A DNA stretch of 64,000 nucleotides from Ciceribacter sp. T2.26MG-112.2 (lineage in GTDB: Bacteria > Pseudomonadota > Alphaproteobacteria > Rhizobiales > Rhizobiaceae), in the NCBI RefSeq assembly GCF_900492205.1, contig NZ_UEYQ01000005.1, forward strand, positions 248,001-312,000, in the 5' to 3' direction. The position numbers were made by a program, and so were the translations under genes. A model generated the notes under the pieces. The model ran no database searches, had not been told where the DNA came from, and saw only the letters and a list, made by a program, of their open reading frames with translations. Below, one piece after another: positions 29,345-41,090 of this stretch. Position 1 is the stretch's first letter, and every line of letters begins with the position of its first letter.

Positions 29345-29385
29345 GGAGTATTTGAGCGGCCCGCGGTTGCGGGCCGAGCGGCCGA

Positions 29386-30795
29386 TCAGACCGAATAGTA
29401 CATGTCGTATTCGACCGGATGCGGGGTCATTTCGAACCGCATGACTTCGGCCATCTTCAGCTCGATGAACGAGTCGATCTGGTCGTCGTCGAAGACGCCG
29501 CCGGCGGTCAGGAACTTGCGATCCTTATCGACGCTTTCGAGCGCTTCGCGCAAGCTACCGCAGACGGTCGGGATCTTCTTGAGTTCCTTCGGCGGCAGGT
29601 CGTAGAGATCCTTGTCCATGGCCTTGCCGGGATGGATCTTGTTCTTGATGCCGTCGAGGCCGGCCATCAGCATGGCGGCAAAGGCGAGATAGGGGTTGGC
29701 GGTCGGGTCCGGGAAGCGGACTTCGACGCGCTTGGCCTTGGGGTTCGAGCCGAACGGAATGCGGCACGAGGCCGAACGGTTGCGGGCCGAATAGGCGAGC
29801 AGGACGGGCGCTTCATAGCCCGGGACCAGACGCTTGTAGGAGTTGGTCGACGGGTTGGTGAAGGCATTCAGCGCCTTGGCATGCTTGATGATGCCGCCGA
29901 TGAAGTAGAGGCAGGTCTCCGACAGGCCGGCATATTCGTCACCGGCGAAGGTGGGCTTGCCGTCCTTCCAGATCGACAGGTGGACGTGCATGCCCGAGCC
30001 GTTGTCGCCGAAGATCGGCTTCGGCATGAAGGTTGCCGTCTTGCCATAGGCATTGGCGACCTGGTGCACGACATACTTGTAGATCTGCATCTTGTCGGCA
30101 TTGCGCACCAGTGCGTCGAACTTGATGCCGAGTTCGTGCTGGGCCGCTGCCACTTCGTGGTGGTGCTTTTCGACGACGACGCCCATTTCCGACAGGACGG
30201 TGAGCATTTCCGAGCGCATGTCCTGCAGGCTGTCGATCGGCGGAACCGGGAAATAGCCGCCCTTGACGCGCGGACGGTGGCCGAGGTTGCCCGTCTCGTA
30301 GTCGGTGTCGTCGTTCGACGGCAGTTCGGTCGAATCGAGCTTGAAGCCCGTGTTGTACGGATCGGCCTTGTACTTCACGTCGTCGAAGACGAAGAATTCG
30401 GCTTCCGGACCGACAAATACGGTGTCGCCGATGCCAGAAGCCTTGAGATAGGCTTCGGCCTTCTTGGCGGTGCCGCGCGGGTCGCGGTTGTAGGCTTCAC
30501 CAGAGACCGGGTCGAGAATGTCGCAGATGATGACCATGGTCGACTGGGCGAAGAACGGGTCCATGTGAACCGTATCCAGATCGGGCATCAGAACCATGTC
30601 GGATTCGTTGATCGCCTTCCAGCCGCCAATCGAGGAGCCGTCGAACATCACGCCATCGGCGAACATGTCCTCATCGACGCAGACGACGTCCATCGTCACG
30701 TGCTGCAGCTTGCCCTTCGGATCGGTGAAGCGCAGGTCGACGAATTTCACGTCATTGTCCTTGATCTGCTTCAAAACATCTTGTGCGGTCGTCAT
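29386..30795 (-). CDS. glnA: Glutamine synthetase type I
   Basis: GlnA makes glutamine from glutamate, ammonia and ATP. The 469-residue length and the adenylylation loop [10 protein letters not shown] (Tyr398) mark the GSI-beta class, controlled by GlnE. Metal and ATP motifs are present: [11 protein letters not shown] near residue 130, [12 protein letters not shown] near 265 and [17 protein letters not shown] near 320, plus [10 protein letters not shown]. It lies 63 bp downstream of glnB on the same strand and ends in a strong terminator, so the two are probably co-transcribed from the sigma-54-type promoter upstream of glnB. Confidence 0.98.
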   Translation of the reverse strand: MTTAQDVLKQIKDNDVKFVDLRFTDPKGKLQHVTMDVVCVDEDMFADGVMFDGSSIGGWKAINESDMVLMPDLDTVHMDPFFAQSTMVIICDILDPVSGEAYNRDPRGTAKKAEAYLKASGIGDTVFVGPEAEFFVFDDVKYKADPYNTGFKLDSTELPSNDDTDYETGNLGHRPRVKGGYFPVPPIDSLQDMRSEMLTVLSEMGVVVEKHHHEVAAAQHELGIKFDALVRNADKMQIYKYVVHQVANAYGKTATFMPKPIFGDNGSGMHVHLSIWKDGKPTFAGDEYAGLSETCLYFIGGIIKHAKALNAFTNPSTNSYKRLVPGYEAPVLLAYSARNRSASCRIPFGSNPKAKRVEVRFPDPTANPYLAFAAMLMAGLDGIKNKIHPGKAMDKDLYDLPPKELKKIPTVCGSLREALESVDKDRKFLTAGGVFDDDQIDSFIELKMAEVMRFEMTPHPVEYDMYYSV

Positions 30796-30858
30796 TATCG
30801 AATTCCTTGCGTGTGATGACGATGATGAAGTCCAGCCCCGCGCGGCGGGGCAGACCGA

Positions 30859-31541
<683 letters not shown>

Positions 31542-33011
31542 ATGAAAAATGATCCTGAACACTGGCTGCTTTCACCTGCCGCGATGGGACGTGTCGATCA
31601 GGCTGCCGCCCGATCGGGCATCTGGTCCTTCGGCCTCATGGAACAGGCGGGGCAGGCGGTTGCCGCGGCGGCGCTTAGGCTTTTTCCTGGGGCATTGCGC
31701 TTCGTCGTCCTCTGCGGTCCCGGCAACAATGGCGGCGACGGCTATGTCGCGGCGCGGGCGCTCGTCGATGCCGGCGCGGAGACCGTAGTGTTCCGCCTCG
31801 GCGACCCGGCGCGGCTGAAGGGCGATGCGGCGACGGCGTTTTCCCTTTGCCCGATCGGCGCTGAGGAGCTGCATGCCTACGATCCACGGCCCGGTGACGT
31901 GGTGATCGACGCGATCTTCGGCGCGGGGCTGGATCGCGATGTACCGGACGTCGTGGCGGCGGTGATCGTCAGGGTCGATGCTGCGGACTTGCCGGTCATC
32001 GCCGTCGACTTGCCTTCGGGGCTCGACGGGCGAACGGGCAGGGTGCTCGGCGCGGCATTCAACGCGCGTCATACCGTCAGCTTCATGGCGCGCAAGCCCG
32101 GCCACGTCCTGATGCCCGGCCGCCGCCTGTGCGGTAGCCTCGAAGTCTACGACATCGGCATCCCGCAGCGGATCGTCGCGTCCGAAGTCGGACCGGTCGG
32201 CCTGAACTCACCCGCCGCCTGGGAGCGGCTCCTACCGAATCCCGGGGCCGAGACCCACAAGTTTCTCCGCGGTCACCTGACGGTCTTTTCAGGACCGGCG
32301 TCCGCAACGGGAGCGGCCCGTCTTTCCGCCGCGGCGGGCCTGAGGGCCGGCGCGGGCCTCGTCACCATCGCCTCGCCGACAGGTTCCCTCGAGGCCAATG
32401 CCTCACATCTGACCGCCGTGATGCTGAAGCCGGTGGACGATCTCGCCGCTCTTTGCGTCTATCTCGGCGATCGGCGCCACAATGCCTTCGTCCTCGGCCC
32501 CGGATTCGGCGTTGGTGAGAAGGCGCGTGATTTCGCCCTGGCACTCAAGGATCGCCCCCTCGTGCTCGACGCGGACGGCATCACGTCGTTCCGCGACGAT
32601 CCGTCTGCCTTGTTCGAGGCGTTTTCGACGGGAGAAACTCGGCTGGTGCTGACGCCGCACGAGGGCGAGTTCGCCCGGCTCTTCCCGGATGTCGCGGAAG
32701 GGAAAAGCCTGAGCAAGATCGAAATGGCCCTTGCTGCCGCGGGGCGGGCTCATGCCGTGATCGTCTACAAGGGACCGGATACCGTCATCGCCGCGCCGGA
32801 CGGGCGGGCGCTGGTCAACACCAATGCGCCGCCGTCGCTTGCCACCGCGGGCTCGGGCGACGTGCTTGCCGGCATCATCGGCGGACTGCTCGCCCAGGGC
32901 ATGCCGGCCTTCGAGGCGGCGGCAGCCGGCGCCTGGTACCATGGCGAGGCCGGCAACAGAGCGGGCAGGGGCCTCACCGCCGAAGAACTCATCAATCATA
33001 TTGAACTGTGA
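31542..33011 (+). CDS. nnr: Bifunctional NAD(P)H-hydrate epimerase / ADP-dependent NAD(P)H-hydrate dehydratase
   Basis: This enzyme repairs hydrated NADH and NADPH: the N-terminal YjeF domain epimerises the hydrate and the C-terminal domain dehydrates it with ADP. In the 489-residue protein the epimerase domain covers about 1-215 with LCGPGNNGGDGYVAAR near residue 65, and the ribokinase-like domain covers about 230-485 with LTPHEGEFARLF and AGSGDVLAGIIGGLLAQG. ATG 31542 (MKNDPEHWLLSP) lies behind ggag; the frame is open a little further upstream. It diverges from glnB. Confidence 0.94.
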   Translation: MKNDPEHWLLSPAAMGRVDQAAARSGIWSFGLMEQAGQAVAAAALRLFPGALRFVVLCGPGNNGGDGYVAARALVDAGAETVVFRLGDPARLKGDAATAFSLCPIGAEELHAYDPRPGDVVIDAIFGAGLDRDVPDVVAAVIVRVDAADLPVIAVDLPSGLDGRTGRVLGAAFNARHTVSFMARKPGHVLMPGRRLCGSLEVYDIGIPQRIVASEVGPVGLNSPAAWERLLPNPGAETHKFLRGHLTVFSGPASATGAARLSAAAGLRAGAGLVTIASPTGSLEANASHLTAVMLKPVDDLAALCVYLGDRRHNAFVLGPGFGVGEKARDFALALKDRPLVLDADGITSFRDDPSALFEAFSTGETRLVLTPHEGEFARLFPDVAEGKSLSKIEMALAAAGRAHAVIVYKGPDTVIAAPDGRALVNTNAPPSLATAGSGDVLAGIIGGLLAQGMPAFEAAAAGAWYHGEAGNRAGRGLTAEELINHIEL

Positions 33012-33082
33012 GATAAGGACTATTCGCTTCCTACGGCAGCGCCCGGCATAGTATCGCTGCGGCAAACCTCAGGGAGAATCGC

Positions 33083-33964
33083 GTGAAACCCGTTCATGTT
33101 CTGCTGCTGGTGCTCGTCGCGGCACTCTGGGGCTTCAACTTCGTCGTCATCAAGCTCGGGCTGGACAATTTCCCGCCCTTGCTGTTCTCGGCCCTGCGCT
33201 TCTTCTTCGCCGCAGTGCCGCTCGTCTTCTTCATTCCCAAGCCCGACGTGCCGTGGCGGATCATCATCGGCATCGGCATCATGCTGGGCGTGGTGAAATT
33301 CTCCTTCCTGTTCATCGGCATGGATGTTGGCGTGCCGCCCGGCCTTGCCTCGCTGCTCCTGCAGTCGCAGGCTTTCTTCACCGTGCTTCTCGCCTTCCTG
33401 CTGTTCGGCGCCAAGCCGAGGCCGCTGCAGCTGGCCGGCATGGCGGTCGCCTTTACCGGCATCGCCCTCATCGCCTCGTCCATCGACGGCGATTTCACCG
33501 TCACCGGCCTTTCGCTCGCCATCGCCGCGGCGGTCGCCTGGGCCTGCTCGAACATGCTGATGAAGAAGGCGGGCAATGTGCCGATGCTCAACCTGATGGT
33601 CTGGGTCAGCCTCGTGCCGCCGATCCCGCTGCTGGTCATTTCAGCGCTGTTCGAGGGCTGGGACCGCGATCTCGCCGCCATCGCCAACATCAACCTGGCG
33701 GGCGCCGGCGCGGTGCTGTTCGTCGCCTATGTCGCGACGATCTTCGGCTTTGCCGTCTGGGGCGCGATGATCAGCCGTTACGGGGTATCGACCGTCGCGC
33801 CGTTCTCGCTGCTCGTACCGGTGTTCGGCATGTCGTCCGCGGCCCTTTTGCTCGGCGAGGCTTTCGGCCCCTTGCGGATCCTTGCCGCCGTGCTGATCGT
33901 CATTGGGCTGGTGATGAACGTGTTCAACCCGCAATGGTTCGGCCGCAAGGCGACCACCGCCTGA
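33083..33964 (+). CDS. eamA: EamA-type exporter (O-acetylserine/cysteine exporter-like)
   Basis: This 293-residue inner-membrane protein is close to E. coli EamA (YdeD), which exports O-acetylserine and cysteine. Shared stretches are LWGFNFVVIKLGLDNFPPL at the N-terminus, GLASLLLQSQAFFTVLL in the first repeat and APFSLLVPVFGMSSAALLLGE in the second. About ten helices are visible. A ribosome-binding site (agggag) precedes ATG 33083. It follows the nnr gene by 71 bp and may share its transcript. Substrate by similarity only. Confidence 0.85.
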   Translation: MKPVHVLLLVLVAALWGFNFVVIKLGLDNFPPLLFSALRFFFAAVPLVFFIPKPDVPWRIIIGIGIMLGVVKFSFLFIGMDVGVPPGLASLLLQSQAFFTVLLAFLLFGAKPRPLQLAGMAVAFTGIALIASSIDGDFTVTGLSLAIAAAVAWACSNMLMKKAGNVPMLNLMVWVSLVPPIPLLVISALFEGWDRDLAAIANINLAGAGAVLFVAYVATIFGFAVWGAMISRYGVSTVAPFSLLVPVFGMSSAALLLGEAFGPLRILAAVLIVIGLVMNVFNPQWFGRKATTA

Positions 33965-34049
33965 CGATCCGGACCCAATCAACGAGGCCTTCGGCGCAAC
34001 ATGCCCGGGTTCATCCGGCGGATAGTCGATCGGGCGTGGGTAACCGCCC

Positions 34050-34853
34050 TTAAGCAACGGCCTGTTGCAACAGACGCGCGCCGTTCGGCGCATTGATCTT
34101 TCCACCGGAGATGAAGAAGGCAAAGACGTCGCGCGGCGCCTTTTCGGCCGTCCGATCCGGGGCGATGACCGGCAGGTCGTCCGGCGTGCCGCCGCGGGCA
34201 TAGGTCTTCAGCCGTCCGGCCCAGGCGTCGATGTCCTTCGGCGGATAGCAGGTGGGAATGTCGTCTGCGCCCTTCTGCAGCCGAGCATAGACGAAATCGG
34301 CCGTCGGATCGGCGAACATCGGATAGTCGTGATGATCGGCGCAGACCGCCGCCACGCCGTATTTCGCCAGAAGGGCGACGAATTCCGGCACCTGGAAGGA
34401 CGCATGACGCGGCTCGACGACATGACGAAGGGCGATCCCGTCCTGGCTCTTCGGCAAAAGCGCGAGGAAGGCCTCGAAATCGTCCGGCTCGAACTTCTTC
34501 GTGCCCATGAACTGCCAGAGGATCGGACCCAGATGGGCCCCAAGCTCGGTGATGCCCTGGGTCAGGAACTTTTCCACCGACGGCCCGGCCTCGGCCAGCA
34601 CCTTGCGATTGGTGCAGAACCGGCTGGCCTTCAGCGAGAAGACGAAATTCTCCGGCACTTCCGACGCCCATTTGGCGAAGGTCGCCGGTTTCTGGCTCGA
34701 ATAATAGGTGCCGTTGACCTCGATCGTCGTCAGTTCTCGGCTGGCGAATTCCAGCTGCCGCTTCTTGGCCAGCGTGTCCGGATAGAAGGTGCCTTCCCAC
34801 GGATCGAAGGTCCAGCCGCCGATGCCGGTGCGGATTGTGCCGGATTGGGTCAT
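34050..34853 (-). CDS. DUF72 domain-containing protein (YecE family)
   Basis: This 267-residue cytoplasmic protein belongs to the DUF72/YecE family with a TIM-barrel fold and no established reaction. Typical stretches are IGGWTFDPWEGTFYP at the N-terminus, TTIEVNGTYYS near residue 42, and VEPRHASF near 160. ATG 34853 is preceded by GGGAGG. It diverges from the toxin-antitoxin operon with only 65 bp between starts, so the two share a promoter region. No partner gene suggests a pathway. Confidence 0.9.
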   Translation of the reverse strand: MTQSGTIRTGIGGWTFDPWEGTFYPDTLAKKRQLEFASRELTTIEVNGTYYSSQKPATFAKWASEVPENFVFSLKASRFCTNRKVLAEAGPSVEKFLTQGITELGAHLGPILWQFMGTKKFEPDDFEAFLALLPKSQDGIALRHVVEPRHASFQVPEFVALLAKYGVAAVCADHHDYPMFADPTADFVYARLQKGADDIPTCYPPKDIDAWAGRLKTYARGGTPDDLPVIAPDRTAEKAPRDVFAFFISGGKINAPNGARLLQQAVA

Positions 34854-34873
34854 GAAATGCCTCCCGTTGAAAC

Positions 34874-34897
34874 TAGCTAGGGTATTAGCTAAGGTAT
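34874..34897 (+). promoter_or_regulatory. Tandem 12-bp direct repeat at the toxin-antitoxin promoter
   Basis: TAGCTAGGGTAT (34874-34885) is followed at once by TAGCTAAGGTAT (34886-34897), one mismatch in 12. It sits 22 bp before the antitoxin start and next to a -35-like TTGAAA (34867-34872). Phd/YefM-type antitoxins usually bind repeated sites over their own promoter, so this is a candidate autoregulatory operator. Confidence 0.55.
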
Positions 34898-34918
34898 TTA
34901 TAGTAGATGGAGCGAGCG

Positions 34919-35191
34919 ATGACTGTGGTCACCATTCACAAGGCCAAGACGGAGCTTTCGAGGCTCATCGCCCGCGTCGAAGCGGGTGAGGAAATCGTGA
35001 TCGCTCGCGGCAACGAGCCCGTGGCAAAACTGGTGCCCATCCAGGCGCAAAAACAGCCCGTTCGCGGCTACGGCCGGTTCGCTCATCTGCGCGACAAGAT
35101 TCCCTCCGACCTCTTTCTTGAACCCATGCCTCAAGATGAACTCGACGCATGGGAGGGAAAATACTCGTTTCCGGGCGACAACGGAAAATGA
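34919..35191 (+). CDS. Type II antitoxin, Phd/YefM family
   Basis: This 90-residue protein has the N-terminal Phd/YefM DNA-binding fold (about 1-55: VTIHKAKTELSRLIARVE, then EIVIARGNEPVAKLVP) and an acidic C-terminal segment (residues 60-90) that would wrap the toxin. The ATG at 34919 follows ggag. The stop overlaps the PIN-domain gene start as ATGA, the usual antitoxin-first arrangement. GC content is visibly lower than in the flanking core genes, which suggests acquisition. Confidence 0.9.
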   Translation: MTVVTIHKAKTELSRLIARVEAGEEIVIARGNEPVAKLVPIQAQKQPVRGYGRFAHLRDKIPSDLFLEPMPQDELDAWEGKYSFPGDNGK

Positions 35192-35574
35192 GCTTTCTAT
35201 TGGATACCCATACATTTCTCTGGTGGATCATGGCTGACGCACGCCTCAGCCATGAAGCCAGATCCGCGATAGAAGACCCCGATGCGCTTCGTTGCGTAAG
35301 CTCCGTGACCGCATTCGAGATCGCCAACAAGTTTCGTATCGGCAAGCTCGATTTCGCGCGGGAAATCGTCGACAATTTCGACACGGTTCTGGACGATGCC
35401 GGCTTTCAAAGACTGGACATCACCCCTTCCCACGCCCTCCTGGCCGGGCAGATGCCCGGCAACCACAAAGACCCTTTCGACCGCCTGCTTGCCGCGCAAT
35501 CGAAACTCGAAAGCCTCACCCTCGTCACCGCAGATCAGGCATTCGACGGATTCGATATCACGCGCCTGTGGTAG
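35188..35574 (+). CDS. Type II toxin, PIN-domain ribonuclease (VapC-like)
   Basis: This 128-residue PIN-domain protein should be the toxic RNase of the pair. The metal-binding acidic residues are all in place: Asp6 in LLDTHTFLWW, Glu44 in AFEIANK, Asp95/Asp98 in HKDPFDRLLAAQ and Asp116 in LVTADQAF. It is translationally coupled to the antitoxin. Its last 17 bp overlap the end of the opposing nuclease-like gene. VapC-family members often cleave initiator tRNA or other tRNAs; the target here is unknown. Confidence 0.9.
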   Translation: MSFLLDTHTFLWWIMADARLSHEARSAIEDPDALRCVSSVTAFEIANKFRIGKLDFAREIVDNFDTVLDDAGFQRLDITPSHALLAGQMPGNHKDPFDRLLAAQSKLESLTLVTADQAFDGFDITRLW

Positions 35575-36112
35575 CGACCGGAGTCGCCTGCGTCGTCGCA
35601 CGGGCGAAATCCTCTATGAAAACGCCTACTTCTTCGAGACTGATGACTGCGTCGAACAGATCTGCGTCTGCTTCACTTGCCAAAATCGTTCTGGTGGGCG
35701 CCACAAACACGGTGGCGAAATCCTGATGTGGCAGTCTCTTCTCATGTTCCATGACATGCCTAGCTCGTGGCGCGTAGCTAGCGGCCTGACCCGCGCTCAG
35801 CTTGCTCCCCAACTTAAGCTCAACATGCAACACAAACCGATAATCTCCTGCATCATCGGCAAACCACAGGAGGACATCAGTCTCATGTTCTTTTTCAAGT
35901 TCGGTAATCCGCCAGAACCAGTGTCGCCACCATCGATCTGGTAACACACGAGGGCGAGCAAGAGCTTGTTCCTGTTTCAGCAACCGAGATGCAAACCGTC
36001 GTGACGCAAACTTCGTTCGGAACAAGATCCAGTTCTTGAAGTCTTGAGAATCCGCAACCTTCTCCGCGAAGGCTCGGCAAAGGTCATCTTCCGAAAGACG
36101 TTGTGTCTGCAT
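35558..36112 (-). CDS. PD-(D/E)XK nuclease-like protein downstream of uvrA
   Basis: I do not recognise a named family for this 184-residue protein, but the core fits a PD-(D/E)XK nuclease: Asp79 in ETDVLLWF, then Glu98-x-Lys100 in HVELKLG, and Gln109-x3-Tyr113 (QAASY), the QxxxY motif of RecB-like nucleases. A basic, Trp-rich region (residues 38-68) precedes the core. ATG 36112 has GGAG within the last codons of uvrA and starts 3 bp after the uvrA stop, so it should be co-transcribed with uvrA. GC content in sampled stretches is near 50 percent, below uvrA. The nuclease call is by motif only. Confidence 0.65.
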   Translation of the reverse strand: MQTQRLSEDDLCRAFAEKVADSQDFKNWILFRTKFASRRFASRLLKQEQALARPRVLPDRWWRHWFWRITELEKEHETDVLLWFADDAGDYRFVLHVELKLGSKLSAGQAASYAPRARHVMEHEKRLPHQDFATVFVAPTRTILASEADADLFDAVISLEEVGVFIEDFARATTQATPVATTGA

Positions 36113-36115
36113 CGC

Positions 36116-39040
<2,925 letters not shown>

Positions 39041-39192
39041 GTGGACTGGTCTCGACTGGACAAGGCTCTGCAGGGAGGGCGCTCGGGAGGAGGGCTCTCC
39101 TTATTTAGTGACACCCGCGCCCCTGTCGAGCGGCGGGAGTGGATTAAACCGCGGCAAAGCGATTCTATTGACAGCATACTAGCGGATAACTA

Positions 39193-39207
39193 GAACAAAT
39201 AAAGAAC
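39193..39207. promoter_or_regulatory. SOS box (LexA site) between uvrA and ssb
   Basis: GAAC-AAATAAA-GAAC is an exact match to the alphaproteobacterial LexA motif GAAC-N7-GAAC. It lies 153 bp before uvrA and 113 bp before ssb, in the only space between these divergent SOS-type genes, so it could control both. Confidence 0.85.
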
Positions 39208-39319
39208 ATTTTCGCTGTGGATTAACCCCGATCGCCACCCAACCGCCGAACGGATTGGTTTAAGGTGGGCGGATTTCTCTGTTTCGGAGCCGCATGATGG
39301 CGGCAGCAAGGTGAGTGTT

Positions 39320-39844
39320 ATGGCTGGCAGCGTCAACAAGGTAATTTTGATCGGCAATCTTGGTGCCGACCCAGAAATCCGCCGGACCCAGGACGGCCGT
39401 CCGATCGCCAATCTGCGTATCGCCACGTCGGAAAGCTGGCGCGACAAGAACACCGGCGAGCGCAAGGAAAAGACCGAGTGGCACACCGTGGTGATCTTCA
39501 ATGAAGGTCTCTGCAAGGTTGCCGAGCAGTATCTGAAGAAGGGCTCGACGGTCTATGTCGAAGGCGCACTGCAGACCCGCAAATGGCAGGACCAGAGCGG
39601 CCAGGATCGCTACTCGACGGAAGTCGTGCTGCAGGGCTTCAACGGCAACCTGACCATGCTCGGCGGTCGCGGCGACGGCGGCGGCGCCTCGCGCGGCGGC
39701 AATGATTTCGGTGGCGGCTATGGCGGTGGCGACGATTACGGTGCGCCGGCGCCCCAGCGGGGCGGCGGCCAACAGCGGGGCGGCGCCAGCGCTCCCCCGT
39801 CGGGCGGCTTCTCCCGCGACCTCGACGACGACATCCCGTTCTGA
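39320..39844 (+). CDS. ssb: Single-stranded DNA-binding protein
   Basis: Ssb coats single-stranded DNA in replication, repair and recombination. The 174-residue protein has an OB fold (about 1-112; [29 protein letters not shown]), a Gly-rich linker (about 115-165) and the acidic tip DLDDDIPF that binds partner proteins. ATG 39320 gives the canonical start [11 protein letters not shown] 39311 in frame is a less likely alternative. It ends in a strong terminator. Confidence 0.97.
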   Translation: MAGSVNKVILIGNLGADPEIRRTQDGRPIANLRIATSESWRDKNTGERKEKTEWHTVVIFNEGLCKVAEQYLKKGSTVYVEGALQTRKWQDQSGQDRYSTEVVLQGFNGNLTMLGGRGDGGGASRGGNDFGGGYGGGDDYGAPAPQRGGGQQRGGASAPPSGGFSRDLDDDIPF

Positions 39845-39848
39845 TTTC

Positions 39849-39876
39849 TGGCGGCGCTTCGGCGCCGCTTTTTTTG
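39849..39876 (+). terminator. Rho-independent terminator of ssb
   Basis: A perfect 7-bp stem (GCGGCGC / GCGCCGC, 39851-39857 with 39862-39868) with a TTCG tetraloop is followed by seven T. It begins a few bases after the ssb stop. Confidence 0.93.
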
Positions 39877-39943
39877 TTGTGGGCTTTCGGCGGGAAGCCG
39901 GGCCCAGTTTGCATGTTTTTGAGGGATATCAGGGGGTATCGCG

Positions 39944-40198
39944 ATGGAAGAGACGAAACCGCAAGCCGGGCCGGCCACCTGGCGCATCATCCTGGCCTTT
40001 TTGCTGGATTTCTTCACCGCCTTCTTCGTGCTGGGGTTTGCCGTCGCATCGGTGACGGGTGGGCGGACGGAGGGGGGGTTTCAACTGAACGGGCTGCCGG
40101 CGCTGGTCCTGTTCGCGCTGATCATCGCCTATTTCATCGTCTTCAACCGCTTCCTCGGCGGCACGATCTGGAAGCGCATCCTGAAGGCGCAGCGATAA
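39944..40198 (+). CDS. Small RDD-like membrane protein
   Basis: This is an 84-residue protein with two hydrophobic segments (about residues 14-38 and 50-68). WRIILAFLLDFFTAFF and the C-terminal RFLGGTIWKRIL resemble the conserved ends of RDD-domain membrane proteins, but it is shorter than typical members. The function is unknown. It has its own start 99 bp after ssb, behind the ssb terminator, so it is probably expressed separately. Confidence 0.7.
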   Translation: MEETKPQAGPATWRIILAFLLDFFTAFFVLGFAVASVTGGRTEGGFQLNGLPALVLFALIIAYFIVFNRFLGGTIWKRILKAQR

Positions 40199-40270
40199 GG
40201 GTTGCAGCCTGGCGGTCGCCTGTCCCCGGGAACCGCCGGGACGCAGGTCCGCGCTTGGGGCTGGAGGGCC

Positions 40271-40900
40271 TCAGGCGCCGAAGGCCGATTTCACGCCGTC
40301 GACCACGAACTGCACCGAAAGGGCGGCGAGCAGCACGCCAAGCAGGCGGGTGAGCAGCGCCCGGCCGGTGACGCCGAGAAAGCGGTTCAGCCGCTCGGCG
40401 AGGATCAGCGCGGCAAAGACCAGCGCCAGGCAGACGGCGATGACGCCGATCAGTTGCACCTTGCCGGCGACGCCGTCCATCGTGCCGGCGATCAGCACGG
40501 TGGCGGAGATCGCGCCCGGCCCGGCGATCAGCGGAATGGCGAGCGGGAAAACGGCCAGATTGTGGATGTGGTCCTTGGTGATCGCCGCGTCCGTGGTCTT
40601 TTCTTTGCGCTCGTTGCGCTTTTCAAAAATCATCTCGAACGAGATGACGAACAGCATCAGCCCGCCGGCGATGCGAAAGGCGCCCATGGAAATGCCGAGC
40701 GCGCCGAGGATGCCGGCGCCGAACAGGGCAAATACCGTGAGGATGGCAAAGGCGATCAGCGAGCCGCGCACGGCGACCTGGCGGCGCTCGCCACGGTTCA
40801 TGCCCTGCGTCAGTCCGAGGAACAGCGGGGCAAGGCCCGGCGGGTCGACGGTGACCAGCAGCGTAGTGAAGGCGTTGATCATCGCATCGGTGCCGGCCAT
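40271..40900 (-). CDS. MarC family integral membrane protein
   Basis: This 209-residue protein has about six hydrophobic helices and the MarC/UPF0056 pattern: LLVTVDPPGLAPLFLGLT near the N-terminus and FPLAIPLIAGPGAISATVL in the middle. The family's function is unresolved; the old link to multiple antibiotic resistance is not supported by later work. I chose ATG 40900 (MAGTDAMINAF) behind GGGAG. It diverges from gyrA across 190 bp. Confidence 0.9.
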   Translation of the reverse strand: MAGTDAMINAFTTLLVTVDPPGLAPLFLGLTQGMNRGERRQVAVRGSLIAFAILTVFALFGAGILGALGISMGAFRIAGGLMLFVISFEMIFEKRNERKEKTTDAAITKDHIHNLAVFPLAIPLIAGPGAISATVLIAGTMDGVAGKVQLIGVIAVCLALVFAALILAERLNRFLGVTGRALLTRLLGVLLAALSVQFVVDGVKSAFGA

Positions 40901-41090
40901 GGTTTTCTCCCGCTTTTCGCAGGCATTTAAATGCCAGCGGCAAGCCGTTGGCAAGTTCTTGATCGGCCAGCCTTTCCCCCGCCCCAAAAGGCTGTTTATA
41001 ACCAGCGGACGAGTCCGGCCGAAATTGGCGCTTTCCAGCCCTTTCGGCTATAAACTTCGCAGTGATTCCGAACAGAGATCGTGACCTGAT

